DNA of 64,000 nt from Candidatus Poribacteria bacterium (lineage in GTDB: Bacteria; Poribacteria; WGA-4E; WGA-3G): assembly GCA_022827185.1 (NCBI GenBank), contig JAJDTM010000005.1, forward strand, positions 1-64,000. Reading direction: 5' to 3'. Position numbers and translations under genes: made by a program. Position 1 is the first letter of the stretch. Each line of letters opens with the position of its first letter. Positions 1 through 7,739 of the stretch are shown piece by piece. The notes beneath the pieces are model-generated. The model searched no databases, had not been told where the DNA came from, and saw nothing but the letters and a program-made list of their open reading frames with translations.

Positions 1-80
1 GTCCGTTCAGCCTCTGCTTTACTGCCACCCTCATTGATGAAATCAAGCACGCATTTGCGCAAATCTGTTGAATAAGTCAT
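1..80 (-). CDS. IS630-type transposase, N-terminal fragment cut by window edge
   Basis: Reading down from the ATG at 80 gives MTYSTDLRKCVLDFINEGG followed by SKAEAER. This is the usual opening helix-turn-helix of IS630/Tc1-type transposases (MxYSxDLRxxVLxFVxEGGSxxEAAR). Only about 26 codons lie in the window and the rest is to the left. The start is 54 bp from the point where the neighbouring permease gene breaks off, as expected for the first gene of a short IS. Family assignment rests on this N-terminal pattern only. Confidence 0.65.
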   Translation of the reverse strand, partial: MTYSTDLRKCVLDFINEGGSKAEAER

Positions 81-134
81 AATCATAAAGACTGACATAA
101 ATCTCAAAAAATGTAAACTTATTTTCGGGATCCA
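1..134. mobile_element. End of an IS630-like insertion sequence
   Basis: The transposase start, plus about 54 bp of noncoding sequence, abuts the abrupt end of a permease reading frame. IS630 elements insert at TA, and the sequence at 133-138 (acTATAag) offers such a site, so the element probably ends near 134. The partner end is outside the window and the inverted repeat cannot be verified here. Confidence 0.45.
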
Positions 135-845
135 CTATAAGTCATCTAGTGATTGATAATAGGGGGTTGATTTATCCATTATATCTCTTAAGTCATCTGG
201 TGATGGGTAATAGAGGAAGATGCACAACAAGGGTAAGAAGCCCAGAAATATAAACTGTACGTATTTCACAATATTTCGGAACGTCTTTTTGGTGTATAGT
301 TTTGTCCAATACCCTGCGAATGTCGTCATCACGCCAACTGTGAAGAAACCTGACATGAAGGCGACAGGCAAGTAAACCAGAGGAAAAAAGTATTGGAACT
401 GAGAAGATTCATCCGCACGAATCCAGATACCACCGATAGCAGGCATCAGATTTAGACAGGCTAACAACGGGATTGTATACTTTAAGAGCTGCGTTAGTTT
501 TACGAGAAAGTAGGTTCGCGATGATACTGGCGTGTGAGCAATGACAGGATAGTTTATCGGACTCAGAAGGATGTCGAAGTATGGGTTCATATAGATGCCT
601 ATCACTATCATAGACAGGGTTATCCCCATAAGTGCATAAGAGAATATGTCTATAGGGAAAAAGAGTGGTATAGCCGTAAGTGGGATGCTGATGATAAAAC
701 AGAAAAACCAACCCGCAGCAAGCGAAAAGTTAGCAAATTTGTTTTTCCCCTCAAGTGCGCGCTTCTCCACTAATTTTTCTGTCTGTAGGAGATACCTGTA
801 TTGGGTTGGAGAGGCACCCAACATTTCGACGATTTTTTCAAGCAT
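135..845 (-). pseudogene. ABC-2 type permease, truncated second copy
   Basis: The 236-residue product closely matches the first part of the adjacent 552-residue permease, sharing runs such as PVIAHTPVSSRTYFLVKLT, LMPAIGGIW and GVMTTFAGY. It stops where the neighbour continues for another 300 residues, next to the IS630-type element. It keeps about six hydrophobic segments and lacks the C-terminal half. Its ATG overlaps the stop of the upstream permease by 8 bp, so it was the third gene of a translationally coupled exporter operon. The last residues hold a 17-codon imperfect tandem repeat (YYPSPDDL then YYQSLDDL) just before the break. It is probably nonfunctional unless the missing half is supplied beyond the element. 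Confidence 0.7.
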
Positions 846-2496
846 TTACGGTTTCCTCCACCCGTCTATTTTTTTGTAGAAAATGAATAAAACTGATAAG
901 ACCGCCCACAACCATAACGCAATAAAAACCGTAATAGACCCATATATTCAGCAGATACGTCACAAATTGGATGCCTATGAAGATACCGATGCTGAAAAGA
1001 CTCGCTAAGAAAGGAATTAAAGTCTCACCAGCCATCTGGCTTTGGACGAATTCTTCGGCAAGTGGTAAGCCGGATAGGGGTTTTGGGAAAAGGATGACGT
1101 AATTGAGTAAAATAATTAATCCCGGTAGGACGTAAAGTATACCTAAAGTGCCCCAAATGAACGTAGCCATGCAAAACATAAGGAGCGTGCAGGGGACAAC
1201 AAAGTAGAGAAAGGCAGCTGCCTGCACGCCTCGCCACAAGTCGTATGTTGTCGATAGCGGTGCGAGTTTTAACATCCAAGACGCTTTCCAATGTTCTGAG
1301 TATCTGATCGGTAAAATGAAACTGCTGACAATGCCCATTCCCACGAAATAGAATATCATAGAAAAACCTGGACTGAGCCCAATAGCGAAGGCATGAAAAA
1401 CCCACTCTTGGTCAAGTATAACTACGAGCATGACAAGGCTTCCAAGTGAAGCAAAAAACTGTCGCAATAGATGCTTATCGCGACGTATATAGACAAAACT
1501 GAGGCAAAGTCCCGCACGGATCGTCCGGTTTTGAAACATTCTCCCAAACAGCGGCGTTTTCACCTGAATTTTAGATTTTTGCCGACTCCCAGATTCCAAC
1601 AGGTAGGAGAGATATTCAGCGTAACTCTTCGCGATACTCCGAAGCGGAACCAACACCAAAATGAGCGTTGTAGCGATAGCCAGTCCTGCTAAAATCAAGA
1701 AATGTGGTTCTATTTGTCCGAGTGCAAGGGATACAGTTCCAGCGAACCAACCGTTCGGAAGTGCGTAGAACCATTTCAGAGACGAGACGAGTTTATCCAT
1801 TGGAAGATACGGTAATAGGCGAGAAAGGAGGATAAGCGTCACGGGGAAGAGCGCGGGAAATATAAATTGCGCGTATTGTGCGACATTTCGGAATGTTTTT
1901 TTGCTGTAAAGTTTTGTCAAATACCCAGCAAATGTGGTCATTACACCAATTGTGAAGAACCCCGACATAAAAACAGTAGGGAGATAGACGAAAGGAAACA
2001 GGAGTCGAAACAGAGAAAATTCGCCTTTATGAACCCAGATACCACCGATGGCAGGCATCAGATTTAAACTGCCTAACAGCAGCGCGGTGTAAGTGAGTAT
2101 CCGCGTTAGTTTCACGAGAAAGTAGGTTCGCGATGATACCGGTGTATGGGCAATAACAGGATAGTGTACAGGTATAAGAAGGATATCAAAGTACGGGATC
2201 ATCCAGATGACTATCATCATCATAGACATCGTTATGCCGATAAGCGAAAAAGTAAATGTGTCCATTGATAAGATGAACGGCATAAATGTGAATAAGACAC
2301 TCATTATAAAACCGATAACACAGGTCACAGCGAAGGACATATTGGATAGGTCGTTTCTTCCCTCAAGTGCCCGTTTTTCGATCAACTTTTCGGTTTTTAG
2401 GAGATACCTGTACTGGGTTGGTGCGTCGCAGAATCTTTCTACAACTTTTTGGCGTAGCTTGCCAGCCGAAAACTTGCTGTTAGAAGTCTCAAGCAT
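838..2496 (-). CDS. ABC-2 type transporter permease
   Basis: A 552-residue polytopic inner-membrane protein with a hydrophilic N-terminus of about 55 residues and then roughly a dozen hydrophobic segments in two clusters, separated by a charged stretch near residues 290-320 (SRQKSKIQVKTPLFGRMFQ). It would form the membrane channel of an exporter driven by the ATPase encoded just upstream. Its ATG overlaps the ATPase stop by 8 bp, and its own stop overlaps the next permease start by 8 bp, so all three are coupled. No substrate can be read from the sequence. The promoter at 3471-3503 resembles those of the sigma genes in this window. Confidence 0.8.
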   Translation of the reverse strand: MLETSNSKFSAGKLRQKVVERFCDAPTQYRYLLKTEKLIEKRALEGRNDLSNMSFAVTCVIGFIMSVLFTFMPFILSMDTFTFSLIGITMSMMMIVIWMIPYFDILLIPVHYPVIAHTPVSSRTYFLVKLTRILTYTALLLGSLNLMPAIGGIWVHKGEFSLFRLLFPFVYLPTVFMSGFFTIGVMTTFAGYLTKLYSKKTFRNVAQYAQFIFPALFPVTLILLSRLLPYLPMDKLVSSLKWFYALPNGWFAGTVSLALGQIEPHFLILAGLAIATTLILVLVPLRSIAKSYAEYLSYLLESGSRQKSKIQVKTPLFGRMFQNRTIRAGLCLSFVYIRRDKHLLRQFFASLGSLVMLVVILDQEWVFHAFAIGLSPGFSMIFYFVGMGIVSSFILPIRYSEHWKASWMLKLAPLSTTYDLWRGVQAAAFLYFVVPCTLLMFCMATFIWGTLGILYVLPGLIILLNYVILFPKPLSGLPLAEEFVQSQMAGETLIPFLASLFSIGIFIGIQFVTYLLNIWVYYGFYCVMVVGGLISFIHFLQKNRRVEETVNA

Positions 2497-3268
2497 TCGG
2501 GGTGCCCTCCATCACAATCCGAATGACTTCCTCGGTTTTTTCATCGATCCCTGTTGTGTCGGTCAACTGTGTGAAAATCTCATTGAGTGCTGTTTGATTG
2601 GTCTGCTCTCGCAACTCTGTCACCGGTGCATCGGCGATAAGTTTCCCGGCATCGATAATCATAATTCGCGGGCAGAGCGTTTCAGCGACTTCGAGAATGT
2701 GTGTACAATAGAGAATCGTTTTGCCTAAACTGGCTAAACGTTGTAGTAACGCTTTCATGAGGGTTACCGTCCCGACATCCAGATTGGTGAAGGGTTCATC
2801 TAAAAACAGGACATCTGGGTTGTGCATGAGCGCAGACATAATGATGCACTTCTGACGCATGCCTTGTGAGAAACCGCTGACCCTTTGATTCGCCTGAGAC
2901 GCCATATCAAACAACTGCGCGAGTTCTGTTACTTTCCGCGCGATGAGGCGTTCCTCTAAATGATAGAGTCTGCCGATTAACTGGAGGTGTTCTACTAAGG
3001 TGAGGTGTTCGTAGAGTTGCGCTTCTTCAGGCACGTATCCGATATGTCGTTTTAGTTCGAGCAGCTCGGTTTCGGCATCGTATCCTGCCACAGAGATTTC
3101 TCCAGATGTCGGCTGCAGCAAACCGACGAGCATTTTGAGCGTCGTGCTTTTTCCCGCTCCGTTGGGACCGAGATAACCGACAATTTCGCCTTGTTGCACC
3201 TCAAAGCTAATGTCGTCAACTGCCGTATTTTGTCCATATCTTTTCGTGAGATGCGAAACTTGTATCAT
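2489..3268 (-). CDS. ABC transporter ATP-binding protein
   Basis: A complete 259-residue nucleotide-binding domain. Walker A is GPNGAGKST (residues about 34-42), the signature is a weak SGFSQGM, Walker B is VLFLDEP, and the H-loop histidine is in YCTHILE. The C-terminal tail after residue 215 is typical of ABC-2 exporter ATPases of the CcmA/NatA type. An AAGGA ribosome binding site precedes the ATG. It powers the permease(s) encoded downstream. A palindromic MITE-like repeat (3298-3390) sits in the leader between this gene and its ECF-type promoter. Confidence 0.9.
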   Translation of the reverse strand: MIQVSHLTKRYGQNTAVDDISFEVQQGEIVGYLGPNGAGKSTTLKMLVGLLQPTSGEISVAGYDAETELLELKRHIGYVPEEAQLYEHLTLVEHLQLIGRLYHLEERLIARKVTELAQLFDMASQANQRVSGFSQGMRQKCIIMSALMHNPDVLFLDEPFTNLDVGTVTLMKALLQRLASLGKTILYCTHILEVAETLCPRIMIIDAGKLIADAPVTELREQTNQTALNEIFTQLTDTTGIDEKTEEVIRIVMEGTPNA

Positions 3269-3297
3269 ATTTTTCCTTACCCTCGTAGTTTAGAACT

Positions 3298-3390
3298 ATA
3301 GGACTTACGCAATTTGCGGATGAGGACCTACGGTCCGCACGCCGCTGGCGAGGTTTAAAACCTCGCCAGCAAAGGACACTGCGTAAGTTT
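3298..3390. repeat. MITE-like element with ACTTACGCA terminal inverted repeats
   Basis: The left end ATAGGACTTACGCA (3298-3311) is answered by TGCGTAAGT (3380-3388). Inside are a GGACC-tac-GGTCC hairpin and a near-perfect 27-bp palindrome with arms GCTGGCGAGGTTT (13 bp each side of one base). No ORF fits in it. The same terminal motif recurs at 28148-28281 and, in part, at 52634-52646, so this is a dispersed family. Confidence 0.7.
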
Positions 3391-3470
3391 TGACTTGCGG
3401 ATGTTAACGTTTTTATCGAAGATTGTGTGACTTTTCACGTCATTTTGTCAAAGGAAACCCACTATAATAG

Positions 3471-3503
3471 TTAAAGACGCTATTTTGTGGAAGAAAGGGT
3501 GCA
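3471..3503 (-). promoter_or_regulatory. ECF-type promoter of the ABC exporter operon
   Basis: On the minus strand TGCACC (3503-3498) is followed by an 18-bp AT-rich spacer and CGTC (3479-3476), then TTTAA. It matches the elements upstream of all four sigma genes and of the FG-GAP gene. It lies about 208 bp from the ATPase start, with the MITE-like repeat in between. Confidence 0.6.
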
Positions 3504-3652
3504 TAATTTCAGACACTTTCTCGGTATTAGTAGATTTCTATTTTAATTCATGATACCATATTTAGACATTTCTATCACCTTGATTTCTTGAGGACTTGAG
3601 GAAAAGGAGATGTTTCTAAACATATCTAAATCTGTATAAATCTATAACAAAC

Positions 3653-3681
3653 TTGATAAACCTGTATTTGTGTGATATAAT
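3653..3681 (+). promoter_or_regulatory. Sigma70-type promoter of tnpA (leaderless)
   Basis: TTGATA (3653-3658), a 17-bp spacer and a perfect TATAAT (3676-3681). The expected transcription start, six or seven bases after the -10, coincides with the tnpA ATG at 3688, and there is no Shine-Dalgarno sequence. The mRNA is therefore predicted to be leaderless. Confidence 0.65.
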
Positions 3682-3687
3682 GATAGT

Positions 3688-4296
3688 ATGAAAAACTATA
3701 AACCCCCACGAGAAGCAGCGCAGACGCTCGGAATAACAGTAGAACATCTGCGTAGAATGGAACGTGCGGGAGAAATCACCTGCATAAGAACAGGAGGCGG
3801 GCATCGGAGATATGATGTCCAAAGTTTCATAGATGCACAAACCCGAACAGATATTACTACCGTTGGATATTGCAGGGTTAGCGGACAGGGACAGTCAGAC
3901 GATCTTGCCTCCCAAGTGGCACACTTGCAGCAACACTACCCGGAAGCAGAAATCATCAAAGACTTCGGTAGCGGTATCAACTTCAACCGAAAAGGACTTA
4001 GAACCTTATTGGAACGCATCTTGCGAGGCGATAAGCTCCGCGTTGTTGTTGCCCATCGGGATCGACTCGCCCGCTTCGGCAGTGAAGTCATACAGTTCTT
4101 GGTCGAACAAAACGGTGGAGAAGTCGTGGTTCTCAACGAAACTGTTTATGGTTCCCCCGAAGAAGAGCTTACTGCCGATCTCCTCGCAATTCTGCATGTC
4201 TTTTCCTGTAGAATGCCCGGACTCCGGCGATACCGTGCCCAAATCAAGGAAGATAGAAATCTTTCCGACAGTGGAACAGAAAGCGATGCTTCGTAG
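3688..4296 (+). CDS. tnpA: IS607-type serine recombinase (transposase TnpA)
   Basis: 202 residues. Residues 1-50 are a MerR-like helix-turn-helix (PREAAQTLGITVEHLRRMER then GGGHRRY), followed by a small serine-recombinase catalytic domain. The nucleophile is Ser65 in YCRVS, with the downstream conserved arginine region AHRDRLARFG. This order, DNA-binding domain before catalytic domain, defines IS607 TnpA and is reversed relative to resolvases. The end (AILHVFSCRMPGLRRYRAQI) is family-typical, so the protein looks intact. The last 101 bp overlap tnpB in another frame. Confidence 0.9.
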   Translation: MKNYKPPREAAQTLGITVEHLRRMERAGEITCIRTGGGHRRYDVQSFIDAQTRTDITTVGYCRVSGQGQSDDLASQVAHLQQHYPEAEIIKDFGSGINFNRKGLRTLLERILRGDKLRVVVAHRDRLARFGSEVIQFLVEQNGGEVVVLNETVYGSPEEELTADLLAILHVFSCRMPGLRRYRAQIKEDRNLSDSGTESDAS

Positions 4297-5383
4297 ATGG
4301 TTTGGCACTTCGAGATATGTTTACAATACGGCAGTTTCCTTGTTGGATGACAAGGCAACTCCGACAAACTTCAAAGGACTTGTTCCTGTCGTCTTTGATG
4401 AACTTCCTGAGTGGCACACCGAAACGCCGCGGCAGATAAAAGTGGGTGCGGTGATGGATGCGTGTCAGGCGGTCAGCAATGCGAAGATCAAGTGTAAAGA
4501 GACTGGCAAGTTTCAAAAGGTTTCGTTTCGGTCAAGAAAACGCAAACAGACGCTTTACCTACGCGCAGATTCATTGAAAAGAAATGGGTTCTATGTGCGG
4601 TTGTTAGGGGAAATGAAGATGGCAGAACCGCTGCCAGCGAAACCCCAAGGAACAGGCAAGGTGTCAGAACGTGATACGGATGCAGAGGTCAAGGATTCTC
4701 AACTGATTTTTGAAAATGGACGCTATTTCCTTTGCGTTGCTTATGTTGAGAAGAAAAAGACGCGAGAACCAAGTGGCAGAATTGTAGCACTTGATCCAGG
4801 TGTCCGTGATTTCATGACATTTTTCGCTGAAGATTGCTTCGGTTGGTTAGGTCAGCAGTGTATCAACCGTATTCAAAGACTTTGTCAACACTGTGATAAT
4901 CTCTACGCACGCGCGACGCAAGAGAAACGCCCGCTACGGCGTGCTTTGCGTAAAGCTGCGAATAAAATAAAGGTAAAAATCCGTAATCTCATTGATGAAC
5001 TTCATAAGAAGGTCGCCCACTTCCTTGTAACGAACTTTGACATCATTTTGCTCCCAACTTTTGAGACGCAACAGATGACGAAGCGAGGTGCGCGGAAGTT
5101 GCGAAAGAAATCTGTTAGACAGATGCTAACGCTCTCACACTACCGTTTCAAAGTTTTCTTGAAACAAAAAGCGAAAGAATATGGTGTTCAAGTGGTAGAT
5201 GTTTGTGAGGCGTATACTTCCAAAACGGTGTCTTGGACTGGAGAAATCGTTGCGAACCTCGGTGGCTCTAAAGTTATCAAGTCATCGGAGGGTCATCGTA
5301 TGGATAGGGATTTGAACGGCGCACGTGGGATATTTATTAAGAATATCGCCCGTGCTTTGACGGTTCGTCCATACCTCGCGTAA
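4196..5383 (+). CDS. tnpB: TnpB, RNA-guided nuclease of IS607 element, zinc finger degenerate
   Basis: Starting at the ATG at 4196 gives 395 residues, the normal TnpB size; the open frame upstream of it only shadows tnpA. The RuvC residues are present: Asp200 in VALDPGVRDF, Glu290 in LPTFETQQM and Asp370 in the MDRDLNGA motif. The zinc ribbon between the second and third RuvC motifs normally reads KTCSxCG ... CPxCG; here it reads KTVSWTG ... KSSEGHRMDRD, so all four cysteines are gone although the surrounding residues (YTSKT, NLGGSKV, DRDLNGAR) are kept. TnpB cuts DNA guided by an RNA from the element's right end and helps the element persist. Whether this variant still cuts is uncertain. Confidence 0.88.
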   Translation: MSFPVECPDSGDTVPKSRKIEIFPTVEQKAMLRRWFGTSRYVYNTAVSLLDDKATPTNFKGLVPVVFDELPEWHTETPRQIKVGAVMDACQAVSNAKIKCKETGKFQKVSFRSRKRKQTLYLRADSLKRNGFYVRLLGEMKMAEPLPAKPQGTGKVSERDTDAEVKDSQLIFENGRYFLCVAYVEKKKTREPSGRIVALDPGVRDFMTFFAEDCFGWLGQQCINRIQRLCQHCDNLYARATQEKRPLRRALRKAANKIKVKIRNLIDELHKKVAHFLVTNFDIILLPTFETQQMTKRGARKLRKKSVRQMLTLSHYRFKVFLKQKAKEYGVQVVDVCEAYTSKTVSWTGEIVANLGGSKVIKSSEGHRMDRDLNGARGIFIKNIARALTVRPYLA

Positions 5384-5490
5384 CCTTGAGGTATGCAAGT
5401 CGAGTATCATTTCTGATGACGTATCAGACGACATTGATGGTATTCAGGCTTAGATACTGACGAGTATCGTAACAGGGGATTAGGACCCCT
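5384..5490 (+). ncRNA. Candidate omega RNA 3' part / IS607 right end
   Basis: TnpB guide RNAs are transcribed from the 3' end of tnpB into the right end of the element. This stretch has two clear hairpins, GATACT-gacg-AGTATC (5453-5468) and AGGGG-n7-CCCCT (5474-5490). Sequence just after about 5500 would be the guide. Position is inferred from TnpB biology; no conserved covariance can be tested here. Confidence 0.4.
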
Positions 5491-5546
5491 TTAGGAATCT
5501 ATCGTTTTGGACAGAAAAACATAGATTTCTAAGAACAGCATATACC

Positions 5547-6362
5547 ATGGAATTCGTCGAGTTGACAGAAGCACAACGGCAGGAATTTGAAGAGAACGGA
5601 TACTTCATTATGCGCTCGGTCCTTGACGACGAGATGATAGGTCGTTTAACCGAGGCAGGCGATCGCTTAATGGCATCGCTGAATCTCAACGGTGGACATT
5701 ATGGACATAGGCGAGACGGGTTGGTGCAAGAACCCGCCTTCGCGGAACTTGTATCACAAACGAAAGCGATCCCCTTGGTGATTCAACTTCTTGGTACGAA
5801 TCTGCACATTACCAATACCGCGCTTCTCTATAAGCATCCGCAGCCACACGAACTCCCTGAGCAGCGTGGGTGGCACCGGGATGCAGGTGTGCATCTGGAT
5901 CTCGGACACAAGTGTCCGCGCGTTGGGTTGAAGGTGGCTTACTGTTTAACGGACTGTGATGTGCCGAATTCTGGCGCGACGTTGTTTATTCCAAAGAGCC
6001 ACAAGTCGGGTGAACCCTTGGGCATTCCTGAAGGTGAGATTGATCCGATTGAACCTTACGCTGAACCGCTGCTCCGCGCTGGGGACGCGTATTTCTTTGA
6101 AAGTCGTATCTACCATACAACCGGACTCAACTTTACCGATAAGACTGCTAAGATTGTTATCTACGGCTACCATTACGCATGGCTCAAGCCGGAAGGGTAT
6201 TTGATGTATTACAATGACAGACAACAGCCTGACGAAGAGGTCCTGGCAAACGTTGATGATTTGGGGAAACAGTTTCTCGGTGGCGGTGGCGGTGCGGCAG
6301 CACAGTGGGCAGCAGCACATAATCTAAACTTAGAGCAGGCACCACACGTCGTCACAATCTGA
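5547..6362 (+). CDS. Phytanoyl-CoA dioxygenase family protein
   Basis: 271 residues, a complete PhyH-type Fe(II)/2-oxoglutarate dioxygenase. The iron triad is visible as His110 and Asp112 (GWHRDAGVH) and His190 (ESRIYHTTGLNF). The arginine that usually binds 2-oxoglutarate is not obvious after the distal histidine, where a lysine (TAKIVIYGY) stands instead. It is a close paralog of the protein at 27294-28142 and converges on an amidohydrolase gene. The substrate is unknown; such enzymes hydroxylate small organic substrates in the cytoplasm. No strong ribosome binding site precedes the ATG. Confidence 0.9.
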   Translation: MEFVELTEAQRQEFEENGYFIMRSVLDDEMIGRLTEAGDRLMASLNLNGGHYGHRRDGLVQEPAFAELVSQTKAIPLVIQLLGTNLHITNTALLYKHPQPHELPEQRGWHRDAGVHLDLGHKCPRVGLKVAYCLTDCDVPNSGATLFIPKSHKSGEPLGIPEGEIDPIEPYAEPLLRAGDAYFFESRIYHTTGLNFTDKTAKIVIYGYHYAWLKPEGYLMYYNDRQQPDEEVLANVDDLGKQFLGGGGGAAAQWAAAHNLNLEQAPHVVTI

Positions 6363-6382
6363 TTGACTTTAACGCTCTCTTC

Positions 6383-7462
6383 TTAGAACTTGTAGAAGGC
6401 ACGGGCATTTTCCGCCATGATCTTGCGTTTGAGTGTCGGTGCGAGGTTTTTCGGGAGTGCCTGATCGGGGGAATCGAAGTCCCAATGTGGATAGTCTGTC
6501 GCGAACATCAATCTATCATCTAAGTTGAGGTGCGCGAGGAGTTGATCGAAGTATTCTTGTTTGGGGGGTTCTTCGATGGGTTGTGTGGTAATCCAGAAGT
6601 GTTCTCGGATATATTCAGACGGTAACTTTTTCAGATCTGGCACCTCATCGTGTAACTTCTTCCATGCACGATCAAGTCGCCACATCAACGGCGGTAGCCA
6701 AGCGAATCCGCCTTCAATCAGAGCGACCTTAAGTGTCGGGAATTGTTCAAAGACACCTTCGCAGACGAGGCTGGTTACTTGTGTCTGAAACGCCTGCGTC
6801 ATCCCCGCGTGGTCTTCGATGTAGTGCGAAGGTCTACCAACAGCGGTAATGGGTCCCACACCGACACCGGTGAAGTGGATGCCGATTGGTAGGTCGTGCG
6901 CCACAGCTGCCTCGTACATTTTCCAGTATTTACGTCGTCCTAACGGTTCCATTGTTCGAGCGAGCAGCAATATTTGCACGAATCCTGGATGGTCTGCAAG
7001 TCGGTTAATCTCGGAGACGGTGAATTCTGCGTCATCGCATGCGACGATGATTGAAGCGCGGAGTCTCGGTTCCTTTTCCAGCCATTCTTCGATTTGCCAG
7101 TCGTTCACAGCAGCTGCCCACGCTGCTGCGTAAGCGAGGTTAGGCATCTCGCAGACGGGTGTCAAGCAGTTGAGGACGCCGTATTCGATGTTGAATGCAT
7201 CCAGTAGTTGCTCGCGCAGGAAATCGAGATCGGAACCCGGACGGTGTCCGGAGGGTGTCCATGCATCGTATCTTGCGCCGAAGGGATGGGCGCGTGGGAT
7301 GTATGCACCGACGCGGTCGGTTGTGCCGATCATGCCGTGATGCTTGCGCCAACGTTCCGAAAGATAAGGGTATAGCACCGTCTCGGATGCGAGGGTGTTG
7401 TGGATATCGCAGTCGATGATGGATGGTTTTTGCTGTTGTTTGGGTTTTGCTGTTTTCATCAT
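6383..7462 (-). CDS. Amidohydrolase family protein (Amidohydro_2-like)
   Basis: A TIM-barrel metal-dependent hydrolase opening with IIDCDIHN (first strand, metal-binding Asp/His) and ending with MFATDYPHWDFDSPDQALP, both hallmarks of the amidohydrolase-2/ACMSD-like group. Histidines in GIHFTGVGVG are likely further ligands. The frame is open to 7525, but I place the start at the ATG at 7462 (359 residues) because the paralog at 22080-23165 begins at the equivalent point, shortly before its own IIDCDLHN. Members cut C-N or C-C bonds in carboxylic acid or aromatic breakdown; the substrate here is unknown. Confidence 0.85.
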   Translation of the reverse strand: MMKTAKPKQQQKPSIIDCDIHNTLASETVLYPYLSERWRKHHGMIGTTDRVGAYIPRAHPFGARYDAWTPSGHRPGSDLDFLREQLLDAFNIEYGVLNCLTPVCEMPNLAYAAAWAAAVNDWQIEEWLEKEPRLRASIIVACDDAEFTVSEINRLADHPGFVQILLLARTMEPLGRRKYWKMYEAAVAHDLPIGIHFTGVGVGPITAVGRPSHYIEDHAGMTQAFQTQVTSLVCEGVFEQFPTLKVALIEGGFAWLPPLMWRLDRAWKKLHDEVPDLKKLPSEYIREHFWITTQPIEEPPKQEYFDQLLAHLNLDDRLMFATDYPHWDFDSPDQALPKNLAPTLKRKIMAENARAFYKF

Positions 7463-7739
7463 TCTGGTATTCTCGTGTGCGGTGCGAAGTTTATGAACAA
7501 GTGGGTCAATAAGTACAAGTAACATCCGTGAAAATATCGCGTCAATTACTAGTTACTACTCTCAATAACTCACCAAGTTCTGAAACAATTCCGTCAAGAA
7601 ATGCTCTTTCTTTTACTGTGTTAGTCATTGTAAAGTACCGTCCGGACTTTTACTACATTTGACTGGAATGGTCTATGGTTAGTTTGGGAGAAGTAGCATT
7701 TGTCCCTTGAGGGCTCTTATTGTTTTTACCCATAGTTCT

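Larger units (their letters stand above)
3604..5490 (+). mobile_element. IS607-family insertion sequence (tnpA + tnpB)
   Basis: A serine-recombinase tnpA overlaps a tnpB by 101 bp, the standard IS607 arrangement. The left end has short AT-rich repeats (ATCTAAATC, TGTATAAATCT, AATCTATAAC) and an ATGTTTCTAAACAT palindrome (3609-3622) that could serve recombinase binding. The right end has two hairpins (5453-5468, 5474-5490). The exact ends are not defined because IS607 lacks inverted repeats and target duplications. Confidence 0.75.

Noticed and set aside
838..3268. CcmABC-type haem exporter
   Set aside because: The ATPase resembles many ABC-2 exporters, the permeases lack CcmB/CcmC motifs and no cytochrome maturation genes are near.
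3833..4195. N-terminal 121 codons of the long frame containing tnpB
   Set aside because: It lies wholly inside tnpA in another frame, and TnpB similarity begins only after the ATG at 4196.
7542..7628. 28-codon minus-strand ORF (MTNTVKERAFLDGIVSELGE...)
   Set aside because: Weak start context and no resemblance to known families; too short to support.
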